Notes under the pieces: model-generated
What the model saw: the letters and a program-made list of their open reading frames with translations, nothing else
What the model was told of the DNA's origin: nothing
The model's database searches: none
In this document: piece by piece, positions 8,370-16,739 of the stretch
How the letters are laid out: each line of letters opens with the position of its first letter
How positions within the stretch are numbered: the first letter of the stretch is position 1
Translations under genes and position numbers: made by a program
NCBI RefSeq assembly: GCF_013031245.1
Contig: NZ_WPZL01000001.1
Coordinates: 372,001-436,000 of the forward strand
Direction: 5' to 3'
Length of the DNA stretch: 64,000 bases
Source of the DNA: Ruegeria lacuscaerulensis
GTDB taxonomy: Bacteria > Pseudomonadota > Alphaproteobacteria > Rhodobacterales > Rhodobacteraceae

Positions 8370-9476
8370 TCAACTGGGTTTCGCCTGTTTGTTCTGAAAT
8401 TCAATCAGGACTGATCTCTTCATTGCATTGTCATCAACAACCAGAGACCGGAACATGCGATCTGACCACTTCAATGCGCCAGAAGTCAGCAGGAAGGACT
8501 CAGGCACCACTAGCCATTCGGCTATCCACGCACCACCCGAACGCTCGTGTTCGTGCAGTGTAAGCTCACCGATCTGTTCGGCGCGCTGGCGACCAAGACG
8601 GGCGACCGCCTCACCGAATTCGGAGGCTCGTTGGTTTTTCTTGTGCGCCATTGCCGACGAAGCGCCCTTACCATCCTCAGGGCGCTCGTAAATCTCACCA
8701 ATATCCGAAGATGACAGCAGGTTTATGTTGTGCGCAATTTTGCAGAGGGTACTGCAGAGCCCGCCAAGCATGGTCACAATCTCAGCCACACCATCACGGG
8801 AATTCTGCCAATGCGGCTCGACTGTGTGCAGCCCCAGTGCGGCGGCAACGGCACGTTTGACCGCGTGACCATCGCCGTCTTCGTAGGCCTGCAGATCCCC
8901 CACGGGACCGCCGATCTGAGCATTCAGGCCACGCCCGGCAGCGTCCGAAATGGCTGCAAGGCGGCGCACTAGTTCGGATCGCCAGACCTGCAGTTTAGTT
9001 TCCAGCCGGATCGGCACCGCGTACTGCCCGTTGGTGCGCCCCATCATCCTGGTGCTGCCATGCAGTCCGATGTGCCGGTCCAATCCCTCGATAAGTCGAG
9101 CGACCCCGGTGCGGACCTGCTCCAGCCCATGCCGCATCTGCAGGCTCACGGCTGTGTCCATGATATCCTGGGTCGTGGCGCGGAAATGGACGAACCTTCC
9201 ATACTCCCCCGCCAGTGTTCTCAATTGTCGGACCAGCCCGACAATAGGCCGTCCGACCAGTGCCATATCATCACGCAGCTGGTTCTGGTTGAGATCAGAC
9301 ACCGAGATCGCTTCGAGCGCTGTCGCAGCCTCGGCGGGGATAAGCTCGGCCGCGGCCTGACTTCGCGCCAGCGTTTGCTCGACCTTCAGCCAGGCCGAGA
9401 TGGTGGCGTGTTCGGACCAGATCGCGCGCATATCCGCGCTGGAGAAACAGTCGCGGTAAATGCCGAACTCAAGCAT
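8370..9476 (-). CDS. PcaB-like lyase of the fumarase/aspartase superfamily
   Basis: This 368-residue protein belongs to the superfamily of 3-carboxy-cis,cis-muconate cycloisomerase, argininosuccinate lyase and adenylosuccinate lyase. Visible signatures are HFRATTQDIMDTA (conserved region 2) and the flexible signature loop GASSAMAHKKNQRASEFGE, where the usual Pro of SSxMPxKxN is Ala. The downstream EHERSGGAWIAEW block is PcaB-like. It is shorter than PcaB (about 450), mainly at the C-terminus. Its start overlaps the tctA stop by 8 bases, so it is the last gene of the TctCBA operon and probably acts on the imported carboxylate. A C-N lyase acting on an aminopolycarboxylate, as in EDDS lyase, is an alternative. 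Confidence 0.72.
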   Translation of the reverse strand: MLEFGIYRDCFSSADMRAIWSEHATISAWLKVEQTLARSQAAAELIPAEAATALEAISVSDLNQNQLRDDMALVGRPIVGLVRQLRTLAGEYGRFVHFRATTQDIMDTAVSLQMRHGLEQVRTGVARLIEGLDRHIGLHGSTRMMGRTNGQYAVPIRLETKLQVWRSELVRRLAAISDAAGRGLNAQIGGPVGDLQAYEDGDGHAVKRAVAAALGLHTVEPHWQNSRDGVAEIVTMLGGLCSTLCKIAHNINLLSSSDIGEIYERPEDGKGASSAMAHKKNQRASEFGEAVARLGRQRAEQIGELTLHEHERSGGAWIAEWLVVPESFLLTSGALKWSDRMFRSLVVDDNAMKRSVLIEFQNKQAKPS

Positions 9477-10983
9477 CGCCCAAACCTCCCTCCGCCAGTT
9501 TGCGCTCTTTCATTATACCGCGGATACGGAAGGCGATAGCGCCGGCGCCCACAAGAATGAAGGCAAGTGCGATGGGCCGCTCGACGAAGATCATCGCCCC
9601 GCCATCGGACATAAGCAGCGCCTGGCGGAAGGTTTCCTCGGCACCTTTGGCCAGTACGAACGAGATCACGAAAGCTGCGATGTTGAAGTCGTATTTGCGC
9701 ATCAGCCAACCGACAAAACCGGCACAGGTCATCACGGTGACGTCAAACATCGATCCGCGTGCCGAATAGGCGGCAACGAAAGCGGTCATGAAGATCAGTG
9801 GATAAAGCACGTTGGTCGGGATCTTAAGGATCAGCCGGGCCACCTGCGTGGCACCGAAATAGCCGATCACTCCATAGGCGATGATGCCCAGCATTCCGCA
9901 GGCGAACAGTTTGTAGACCAGTTCCTTGTCCGTCAGGAACAGTGTCGGGCCAACCTGAATGCCGTGGATGAGGAACACACCCAATAGGATCGCGCCAATG
10001 GTCGAACCCGGAATGCCCAGCGTCAGAAGCGGTGCCATAGACGGTCCGGAAACCGCGTTGTTCGCTGACTCGGGTGCGGCCACGCCTTCCAAGGCGCCTT
10101 TTCCCCATTGCTCGGGGTTATTGGCACGTCGTTTGCCCTCACCGTAGGATATAAAGGCCGCAATCGCCGAACCCAGGCCCGGCAATACGCCAATGCCCGC
10201 GCCGATAAGGCCGCCGCGCAGCGCATGGGGTAGACAGGGTTTGTATTCTTCCCATGTCAGTTCGTTGCCATCCGCCGAACTTTCGTTTTCCTTGGTCTCA
10301 CCAGTTACCTTACGGCGTTCTTCGAGCTGGGCAAAAACCTCACCCAGAACAAACACACCGATCATCAGCGGTACCAAGCCGATACCGTTCGACAATTCGA
10401 ACGAGCCGAAGGTGTATCGCTCTTCGCTGGAAATAGGATCAAGGCCGACCATAGCGACCAGAATGCCCAACAGCGCCGAAGCCAGCCCCTTGACGATGGA
10501 TTTTCCGATCACCGACCCGATGACCACAAAAGCTGCGAAATAGATGGCAAAGGTCTCTGGCGGCCCCAGCTTGAGCGCGATGGCGGCGATGTAACCGACG
10601 CCGACAACCAGCAGGATGTCCCCCATAAGATCGCCAATGATCGACGAGATCGTAGCGACCTTCATCGCTTTGCCGGCCTTCCCGGCGCGGGCGAGCGGAT
10701 AGCCGTCGATCTGCGTCGCCGCACTGGCCGCCGTGCCCGGCGTGTTGAACAGGATCGCGGCGATGGAGCCGCCATAGCGACCCGATTTGCCGATGACGTA
10801 GAGGAAGGCCAGCGCAAATAGCGGCGACATGTAAAAGGTAATTGGCAGCAGCATCGCAATTGCGGCCGAAGCGGTCAGGCCCGGAGTCGCACCCACGATC
10901 ATGCCGACAGCGGCGGCAAGCACGATGGCGAACAACAGCATCGGGTCACTGATTACCGAAAGAAGGGCTGGGAAGATTTCCAT
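9469..10983 (-). CDS. tctA: tripartite tricarboxylate transporter, large membrane subunit TctA
   Basis: This 504-residue, very hydrophobic protein has the TctA hallmark GATPGLTASAAIAMLLPITF near residue 32 and a second copy-like segment GVLPGLGSAIAAFISYGEGKR in the middle. The typical NNAVSGPSMAPLLTLGIPGS loop follows. About 11-12 membrane spans are expected. It forms the translocation channel with TctB and receives substrate from the periplasmic TctC. It is encoded 6 bases downstream of tctB and overlaps the lyase gene. Confidence 0.93.
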   Translation of the reverse strand: MEIFPALLSVISDPMLLFAIVLAAAVGMIVGATPGLTASAAIAMLLPITFYMSPLFALAFLYVIGKSGRYGGSIAAILFNTPGTAASAATQIDGYPLARAGKAGKAMKVATISSIIGDLMGDILLVVGVGYIAAIALKLGPPETFAIYFAAFVVIGSVIGKSIVKGLASALLGILVAMVGLDPISSEERYTFGSFELSNGIGLVPLMIGVFVLGEVFAQLEERRKVTGETKENESSADGNELTWEEYKPCLPHALRGGLIGAGIGVLPGLGSAIAAFISYGEGKRRANNPEQWGKGALEGVAAPESANNAVSGPSMAPLLTLGIPGSTIGAILLGVFLIHGIQVGPTLFLTDKELVYKLFACGMLGIIAYGVIGYFGATQVARLILKIPTNVLYPLIFMTAFVAAYSARGSMFDVTVMTCAGFVGWLMRKYDFNIAAFVISFVLAKGAEETFRQALLMSDGGAMIFVERPIALAFILVGAGAIAFRIRGIMKERKLAEGGLGDA

Positions 10984-10989
10984 GAGATG

Positions 10990-11457
10990 TTACCCCTGTA
11001 TCCAGCTGAGCAGGTCGAACACTTCGCCATAGGGCGGAAAGACGCCAAGCAGCACGAAAAAGATGAGGTGGAAGAATAACGGGCAGGCAACGACCGATAT
11101 GGCCAACCCGACCCAATTGCGCACGCCGAACATGTAAAGCACCACGGGCGCTACAATTGCAGTGGGCAGCAGATAGCCGAACCAGCGGAACGACTGCTGG
11201 TAGATCAGCGCGATGATGAACAGCACGACGATCTGAAAAGTTGCGCCGTTGTCCGAGGCGGTCGGCGCCGCCGCCGCAGGCTGACGCGATGCGCCCGCGA
11301 TCAGGAGGGTCGACAGCCCCAGCAGAGCGACAGAGGCGGCAAAGGGCACAATCCCGGCCCAGGTATCTCCGGGTGAGGCCGCAGGCACTTGCCAGGCTCC
11401 CCAGATGGCCACAAATGAAATGGCCGCAAGCACCAGACCTTCAGCATAGGCGCGCAT
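10990..11457 (-). CDS. tctB: tripartite tricarboxylate transporter, small membrane subunit TctB
   Basis: This 155-residue protein has four predicted membrane segments: an N-terminal LVLAAISFVAIWGAW, a second around VALLGLSTLLIAG, and two in the C-terminal half (LYQQ...LLPTAIVAPVVLYMFGV and LAISVVACPLFFHLIFFVLLGV). The C-terminal 'F..LLGV.LP.G' type ending is typical of TctB. It lies between tctC and tctA in the usual CBA order. Confidence 0.88.
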   Translation of the reverse strand: MRAYAEGLVLAAISFVAIWGAWQVPAASPGDTWAGIVPFAASVALLGLSTLLIAGASRQPAAAAPTASDNGATFQIVVLFIIALIYQQSFRWFGYLLPTAIVAPVVLYMFGVRNWVGLAISVVACPLFFHLIFFVLLGVFPPYGEVFDLLSWIQG

Positions 11458-11491
11458 GACTTCCTCCCTGAATTATGCGTAGTCCGAATTG

Positions 11492-11520
11492 GGACCGGGC
11501 GGGCAGAACCAACCCGGTCC
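11492..11520 (-). promoter_or_regulatory. intercistronic hairpin after tctC
   Basis: The arms GGACCGGG (11492-11499) and CCCGGTCC (11513-11520) are exact inverted repeats in the 71-base gap between tctC and tctB, with no T-run. Such hairpins after a binding-protein gene usually protect its 3' end, or attenuate read-through, so that binding protein outnumbers the membrane subunits. Confidence 0.5.
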
Positions 11521-11528
11521 ATTCGGGT

Positions 11529-12488
11529 TTAGTTTGTCAGGCTTTCGACCAGTGGAGCGGCGGCCTCTTTCATCGAGGTCAGCGTTGCCTTCGCGTCGGT
11601 TCCGTTCTGATAGACCGGGCCGGACCCGCGCGAGGCCAGAAGTTCGGCGAATTCAGGCTTGGCCGCGATCTGCTCAAGTGCTGCTTCCATGGCGGAAACA
11701 ACTTCCGGCGGCGTGTCCTTCGGGGCGAATACGATCACCGGCGAGGAGACGGCGGCAAAGGGAATACCCAGCTCACCAAAGGACGGAACATCGGTCATGA
11801 TACTATCGCGTTCCTGGCTGTTGACGGCCAGTGCGCGCAGTTGGTCTTCAAAACCGGCAAGCTGCTGAACGCCCAGGAAGCCAAAATCGGCCTGTTCACC
11901 GATCAGCGCAGCACGGGTCGGCCCGCCTCCTTTGAACGGCACATCCTGTGCTTCGATGCCATTGTTGGCCAGGAAGCCCAGACCGCCGACATGGTGGAAG
12001 CCACCACGACCCGAATGGGCCCAACGCAAGCTGCCCGGATCGGCCCTGGCCGCGTCTATCACGTCCTGAACCGACTGGAACGGGCTGTTTTTGGGCACCA
12101 TCAAAGAGGTCTGTAACTGGCCGACCTGTGCGACAAAATCAAAGCTTTCCAAAGCGTCGATATCGGTGTCGCGCGTCATCGTCGACAACAGGAACGAACC
12201 GCCCGAGGTCATCATCATGGTATAGCCATCAGGACGTGCACCCACGACCGAGTTGGCACCATTCAGACCACCCGAACCGGGCTTGTTCACCACCACGACA
12301 GGGACATCCAGAATACCTTCGGCCGCAGCCGAGATGGCGCGGGCATAGGCGTCGGTGCCGCCACCGGCCTTGTAAGGTACAACAAGGTTGATCGGACGTT
12401 TTGGCCAGTCAGCCGCAAAACCGGCAGTGGCTGTCGCGGCAACGGCAAGAGCCGCCAGAGCAGTGCTTAGTATAGTACGACGTTTCAT
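11529..12488 (-). CDS. tctC: TctC-type periplasmic binding protein (BUG family)
   Basis: This 319-residue protein has a signal peptide (MKRRTILSTALAALAVAATA ... FAADWPKRP) and the BUG-family start WPKRPINLVVPYKAGGGTD, whose PxxxGGxxD loop binds a carboxylate of the ligand. VVNKPGSGGLNGANSV and DVPSFGELG are also typical. It captures a di- or tricarboxylate in the periplasm and delivers it to TctAB. It is the first gene of the operon, divergent from a LysR regulator. The ligand cannot be deduced. The lyase at the operon's end suggests a substituted carboxylic acid rather than plain citrate. Confidence 0.9.
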   Translation of the reverse strand: MKRRTILSTALAALAVAATATAGFAADWPKRPINLVVPYKAGGGTDAYARAISAAAEGILDVPVVVVNKPGSGGLNGANSVVGARPDGYTMMMTSGGSFLLSTMTRDTDIDALESFDFVAQVGQLQTSLMVPKNSPFQSVQDVIDAARADPGSLRWAHSGRGGFHHVGGLGFLANNGIEAQDVPFKGGGPTRAALIGEQADFGFLGVQQLAGFEDQLRALAVNSQERDSIMTDVPSFGELGIPFAAVSSPVIVFAPKDTPPEVVSAMEAALEQIAAKPEFAELLASRGSGPVYQNGTDAKATLTSMKEAAAPLVESLTN

Positions 12489-12545
12489 TGGGTCCTCCCT
12501 AACTCAGTCTTCCTAAGCCTATTCGCAAATGAGGATTGTTAAAAA

Positions 12546-12570
12546 TGCAAAGATGTTATCTACTCTTGCA
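12546..12570. promoter_or_regulatory. candidate LysR-type operator
   Basis: TGCAA at 12546-12550 and TTGCA at 12566-12570 form an inverted repeat separated by 15 bases. It lies in the 102-base gap between the divergent tctC and LysR starts, 21 bases before the LysR ATG. Position and spacing suit an autoregulated LysR-type activator site. This is inference from symmetry only. Confidence 0.4.
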
Positions 12571-12590
12571 AAAAGTGAAAGGTCGAAGGG

Positions 12591-13508
12591 ATGAACATCA
12601 AAGCACTGCGCGCCTTCACGGCCACGTTATCAGAGGGGTCCCTGGTCGCGGCGTCCGAGATTTTGTACCTGAGTCAACCGGCAGTCAGCCGATTGATCTC
12701 TGGACTGGAAGCGGAACTGAAACTCAAACTGTTTGACCGTAGTGGCCGCACTCTGACACCAACACCAGAGGGGCTTGCTTTTTACAGGGAAGCGGGCCGG
12801 ATTCTGGATAATCTGGATGAAGTTCCGCGCATCGCCGCTGAAATCCGTGCCGGGCGCACTGAAACCCTGCGCATCGTGACGATGCCCCGGATTGCCCAAT
12901 CGCTTTCAGCCCCGGCCGTCGCAAGGTTCCTGAACGTCAATCCCGAAACCAATGTCAGTCTGGATGTTCGTGCAAGGCGGGAAGCAGGTAAGTGGCTGGC
13001 TGGGAGAGAATACGATATCGGAATCGGTGCGTTGCCAGTCGATCACCCCGGCATCCTGACCAAACCCCTTCTTAGAGTTCGCGCACAGGCGGTATTACCC
13101 GCAGACCACCCGCTTGCCGCACGACATCAGCTTAACGCGAGCGATCTTGCCGGAGATCCGGTCATACGGCTTATGCATGGGCTGCTGCTACGCGATCAAC
13201 TGGATGACATCTTCCGCTCAGAGGGCGTTACTCCAAGGCAAACCTGCGAGGTCGCTGCGTCGCAACTTGCCTGTTCACTGGTTGCAGAAGGCGCCGGAAT
13301 CACTATCGCGGATGAGTTGGTCGCAGCACAAGGCGGATTAGCCAGACTTGCTCTCGTACCGGTAGTACCTGAACGCTGGATGACCTTTGGTTTGCTTTAT
13401 CCGATTTCCCAGGAAAAAACAGAAGTTTTGAATGGGTTTGAAACGGCGTTATCTGAAGTTGTCAATGAATTGGTACGTCAAAGCCCGACGCTCGAGATGG
13501 TTCAATAA
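12591..13508 (+). CDS. LysR-family transcriptional regulator
   Basis: This 305-residue LysR regulator has its winged helix-turn-helix in residues 1-60 (MNIKALRAFTATLSEGSLVA, SQPAVSRLISGLEAELKLKLF). The effector-binding periplasmic-binding-like domain follows from about residue 90. It is divergent from the tctCBA-lyase operon, the normal arrangement for a regulator that activates its neighbour in response to the transported acid. It ends 147 bases before the intergenic repeat copy at 13656. Confidence 0.9.
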   Translation: MNIKALRAFTATLSEGSLVAASEILYLSQPAVSRLISGLEAELKLKLFDRSGRTLTPTPEGLAFYREAGRILDNLDEVPRIAAEIRAGRTETLRIVTMPRIAQSLSAPAVARFLNVNPETNVSLDVRARREAGKWLAGREYDIGIGALPVDHPGILTKPLLRVRAQAVLPADHPLAARHQLNASDLAGDPVIRLMHGLLLRDQLDDIFRSEGVTPRQTCEVAASQLACSLVAEGAGITIADELVAAQGGLARLALVPVVPERWMTFGLLYPISQEKTEVLNGFETALSEVVNELVRQSPTLEMVQ

Positions 13509-13655
13509 GACGTTAGGACCACCACGTTGCCCGCTGCGGTCTTGGCGGTAGAGGCAACAAATTGAGTTGAGATAGCAGTAGTGACGCCAAATTGCACCTT
13601 AACACTACAAATCAGCAAATCCGGACATTGGCCTAAGCGCAGAGAACGGCAGCAA

Positions 13656-13770
13656 AGTTGCACAGACTGTGAGTTCGAAAATCTTAGATATTCGCATGCG
13701 CGGCGAATGTCGGCTAAGCGGGCTGCGACCGAGGCATTGCGATTGGGTGTTGAATGTCTCTTATGGGCCG
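13656..13770 (+). repeat. dispersed degenerate intergenic repeat, copy 2
   Basis: This aligns with 8137-8249, most clearly over 13703-13770, sharing the GCGAATG start and the TCTCTTATGGGCCG end. It occupies the 417-base gap between the LysR and SH3 genes, which otherwise holds no supported gene. Its flanks show no inverted repeats or target duplications that I can see. Confidence 0.6.
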
Positions 13771-13925
13771 CAAGTGACTTCACCGATTCAATTGAAGGGC
13801 CGACTCCATTGTGGCTCGCATGTCAGTTCAAAGCTCATGTTAAGTAGTTCCAACTAGACGGAGAGGGCCTCTTCTGTCGACACTTCATGGATGCAGTTTA
13901 ATTGATAACGCTGATCACCGTTGTT

Positions 13926-14228
13926 TCAAATTTTTCGCAAGTATGCCCAAGATACATATCCCTTAAGCCCACGTGCGCGCTCCAAGGAAACGCGGCACCA
14001 TCGGGTGCCACCGGTTTGCTCGCAACTGTGAACTCGTAAGGCGGTTCCATTTGGCAAACCAACAATCACAATGTAGCCTGTACCAGGCCCAGCCCGCATT
14101 TTCAGCATGTCACCGTTTTCGACGCCAAATACCTCGTATCTTCCGAGCGAGGCAGCGGCTGCTGGTTCGACGTTCAAGATGGCCCCCAAGAACAATGCCG
14201 CTAGGGGCAAGAAGATTGCATTGCGCAT
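13926..14228 (-). CDS. exported small protein with bacterial SH3 domain
   Basis: This 100-residue protein has a cleavable signal peptide (LPLAALFLGAILNVEPAAAA). One SH3b domain follows: MLKMRAGPGTGYIVIVGLP, then WCRVSL and GYVSWAYL at the end. It is a typical 'L.vR.gPs..y.vv..lp.G..v' domain, with a disulphide-capable pair (Cys in HSCEQ and RWCRV). It is expected in the periplasm, perhaps binding peptidoglycan. It stands alone; no partner is evident. Confidence 0.8.
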   Translation of the reverse strand: MRNAIFLPLAALFLGAILNVEPAAAASLGRYEVFGVENGDMLKMRAGPGTGYIVIVGLPNGTALRVHSCEQTGGTRWCRVSLERARGLKGYVSWAYLRKI

Positions 14229-14418
14229 CGCGTTGTCCTGCTATTTTGCCTCAATAGCAACCGTAGCAATTCAGGTCACCAAGATGAACAACTCAAAGAC
14301 AGAAATGTGCGAATTACCAAAGCCTCTGGGCGATGACTATCGCGTCCAGTGATTTTTGCTAATGAAAATAAAGTGCGGAGCGATCCCGATGATCGACAAG
14401 ATGCGGTAAGATTCCTCT

Positions 14419-14931
14419 ATGTTTTGGCGCATGACTAAAGCGGTACTTATCCTTCCGGGTACAGCACTGATCTACATCCCGATTTTGATCCAATGGTTCA
14501 GCGAACGATGGCCATTTGGCGCAAGTGTGGGAACGCGTCTCCATTGGGCTGTGGCGGCGATGTTGGCTGTCCCCGCGCTTACCTTGGCTGCCATCACGAT
14601 GAAACTGTTTGTTCTTGAGGGTTACGGAACTCCTGCACCGTGGGACCCACCTCAGAGATTTGTGGTCAGTGGACCTTATCGCTATGTGCGCAATCCCATG
14701 CTTTCATCGGTCATCCTGATGATTTTGGCTGAAGCCGTGGCGTTGAACAGCCCGCTCCTGCTCGGCTGGGCGTTAGTGTTCTTTCTCCTCAATACGGTAT
14801 ACTTCATATTCGTAGAAGAGCCGGGGCTGGAACGACGCTTTGGCGAGGAGTACCTGCGGTACAAGGCGGCGGTGCCACGATGGGTTCCAATGTTGCAGCC
14901 GTACGAACCCCCAGGCGCCAACGGCAGTTGA
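14419..14931 (+). CDS. isoprenylcysteine carboxyl methyltransferase-family membrane protein
   Basis: This 170-residue protein has about four membrane segments. The C-terminal ICMT/PEMT signature is clear: FVVSGPYRYVRNPM, then a hydrophobic pair, then FVEEPGLERRFGEEYLRYKA. The SAM-binding GPYRYVRNPMY block and the EExxLxxxFGxEYxxY block are the family's diagnostic features. In bacteria these enzymes methylate lipids or unidentified small acceptors. No linked gene suggests a substrate. Confidence 0.82.
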   Translation: MFWRMTKAVLILPGTALIYIPILIQWFSERWPFGASVGTRLHWAVAAMLAVPALTLAAITMKLFVLEGYGTPAPWDPPQRFVVSGPYRYVRNPMLSSVILMILAEAVALNSPLLLGWALVFFLLNTVYFIFVEEPGLERRFGEEYLRYKAAVPRWVPMLQPYEPPGANGS

Positions 14932-15075
14932 ATAGCAGCTTTTACCGCGACGTGTGAGCTTGCTTATGACTTGATTTCGCTGTTGCCTGCAATGACGAGC
15001 CGCACCGCGGCATCACGTCACCTGATCGTGTGACCGCTTGGGGCCGAATGCTCGCTCAGATATTACTTACCCAAG

Positions 15076-15590
15076 CTAAGAGCTTTGTGCCCAGGTCACA
15101 TCGGATTTCAATGGTTGAACAACAGCATCAGATCGCTGTTTTCCGGATGCGCGATATTCGATGGGCGCTTGTCCATACACTCTTCTGAATTCGCGATAAA
15201 AATTGGAACGCGACATGAACCCGGATTGCGTCGTGATCTCGGTAACGCTTTGATCTGTGTCGGCCAGCAAGCGTGCTGCATGAGCCAGGCGAAACCGGTT
15301 CACAAACTGCGACATGTTCATTCCCTGCGCTCTGTTAACCGCAGCGGACACGTCGCGGGCGGGAACACTCAGGCGTCTGGCAAGACGCTGTACGGTAATG
15401 TTGGGCTCAAGGTACAACTGATGCTTCTCCATCAGATTCTCCAGTCGCGTCAGAAGTTCGGCATCGTCTGTTTCTGGTGCCACTTTTGGATATGGCGCGG
15501 CACTCGACCTGGAAAACACCATCGGCAACGTAATCAGGGTGGCGAGCAGCAGAAAAACCATCGGAATGGTGCCATAAGAGATTAGTTGTG
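15076..15590 (-). pseudogene. AraC-family regulator, C-terminal remnant fused to foreign DNA
   Basis: The last ~170 codons encode one membrane segment (YGTIPMVFLLLATLITLPMVF), a linker and a complete AraC DNA-binding domain. The domain includes LARRLSVPARDVSAAVNRA and a second helix-turn-helix, FMSRSNFYREFRRVYGQAPIEYR. Full relatives have an N-terminal multi-span membrane sensor. Here homology stops at about 15590, where a pqqE fragment on the opposite strand begins. The frame continues upstream only as antisense pqqE, so the sensor half is gone and the gene is very likely dead. Confidence 0.7.
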
Positions 15591-16308
15591 ACGCATACCC
15601 GGGCGGGTTTGATCGCAAGATGAAGGTGGCGGCCGACATCAGGGGCCGGGGAATTCCTCTGACGCTGAATGCGGTGATGCACCGGCATAACCTGGACGAT
15701 CTGGAACGCACCATCGAATGGCGGTCGAGATGCGCGCGCGCCGGCTTGAAGTGGCCTGCGTGCATTTTCACGGCTGGGCCACGAAGAACCGCAATCACCT
15801 GTTGCCAACGCGCGAGCAGACCATCGACGCCAAACGTATCGTGGCCGAGGCCGAGCAGCGGCTGCGCGGGACGTTAGCCTTCGACTTCGTACCGCCTGAT
15901 TATTATGCGGATTTCCCCAAATCCTGCATGGGCGGTTGGGGATCGGCCGGGCTGAATGTAACGCCAAACGGGACGGTGATTCCGTGCCACGCGGCCGAGA
16001 GTATTCCGCACCTGACATTCGAATCCGTAAAGGATCGAAGGCTGGCGGAGATTTGGTTCGATAGCCCGGCGTTCAATGCCTATCGCGGCACCGACTGGTT
16101 GCCCAATCCGTGTCAGAGCTGTGACCGAAAGGAAATCGATTTCGGTGGTTGTCGTTGCCAGGCGCTGGCAATCTCCGGAGACGCATCGGCCCCGGATCCG
16201 GTTTGCGGAAAATCCCCGAACCATGGGCTGATCGCCAAGATTCTCGAGCAGGCGGCAAAGCCTACAGATACGCCCATGTTGTGGCGGGGCACGGTCTTGT
16301 CAAAGTAA
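15590..16308 (+). pseudogene. pqqE: pqqE remnant: 5'-truncated and frameshifted PqqA peptide cyclase
   Basis: PqqE is the radical-SAM enzyme that links Glu and Tyr of PqqA in PQQ synthesis. Recognisable sequence starts AYPGGFDRKMKVAADIRGRG near 15592, continues to LERTIEW, then shifts frame near 15718, where GGG appears to have become GG. It resumes as AVEMRARRLEVACVHFHGW and runs to the stop. The C-terminal SPASM cysteines are present (CMGGWGSAGLNVTPNG, PCHAAES, CQSCDRKEIDFGGCRCQA). The radical-SAM CxxxCxxC half is missing. No other pqq genes are in the window. Confidence 0.85.
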
Positions 16309-16739
16309 ATCGCTTTGAGGCGTGCGGGGGTACCCAGGGTTCTTGCAGGCAGAGCAAACGAAACTGGTCTGAGATTGCTGGAGTTATTGTGCCTCCGCCG
16401 ATGCCGAAAAAGCCCCGTTTCTGCAATCGCAGCATCATCAAGGCAGGTGCACAGGTCGAAAGGAACGCGTTTGCGGACACCATCCCGAAGCACGTTCTGG
16501 GGCATTGAAATCCTATTCGGTAACCTACACTGGAAGACAAGACAAGGAACGTTGCATGGTCCGCGCCGATGCAACTTTTCCTGATTGGCTTTTCACGTGG
16601 GTTGCGACCGCGCGTCTGGAATAGTGTCCGATGCGGTGCCGCATGTGGGGCTTGGGTGGCCGAGGCTAATTTCAACGGCTCCTACTGCGCGGTACTCTAA
16701 ACGGGCGCGGCTCGTTGCCGCCGCGCCCGAAATAGGAAT
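16309..16739. other. intergenic region with no supported gene
   Basis: Apart from the acnB terminator hairpin near its right end, I see no coding or repeat structure here. The minus-strand open frames in this stretch run into antisense pqqE and have no recognisable product. Confidence 0.5.
16703..16730 (-). terminator. strong GC hairpin downstream of acnB
   Basis: The arms CGGGCGCGGC (16703-16712) and GCCGCGCCCG (16721-16730) are exact inverted repeats, 10 base pairs with an 8-base loop. They lie 10 bases beyond the acnB stop. Read on the minus strand the hairpin is followed by TTTAGAG, a short T-run. Confidence 0.7.

Noticed and set aside
16113..16574. Minus-strand 153-codon frame overlapping the pqqE remnant
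   Set aside because: Most of it is antisense to pqqE SPASM codons, and the remainder has no recognisable pattern.
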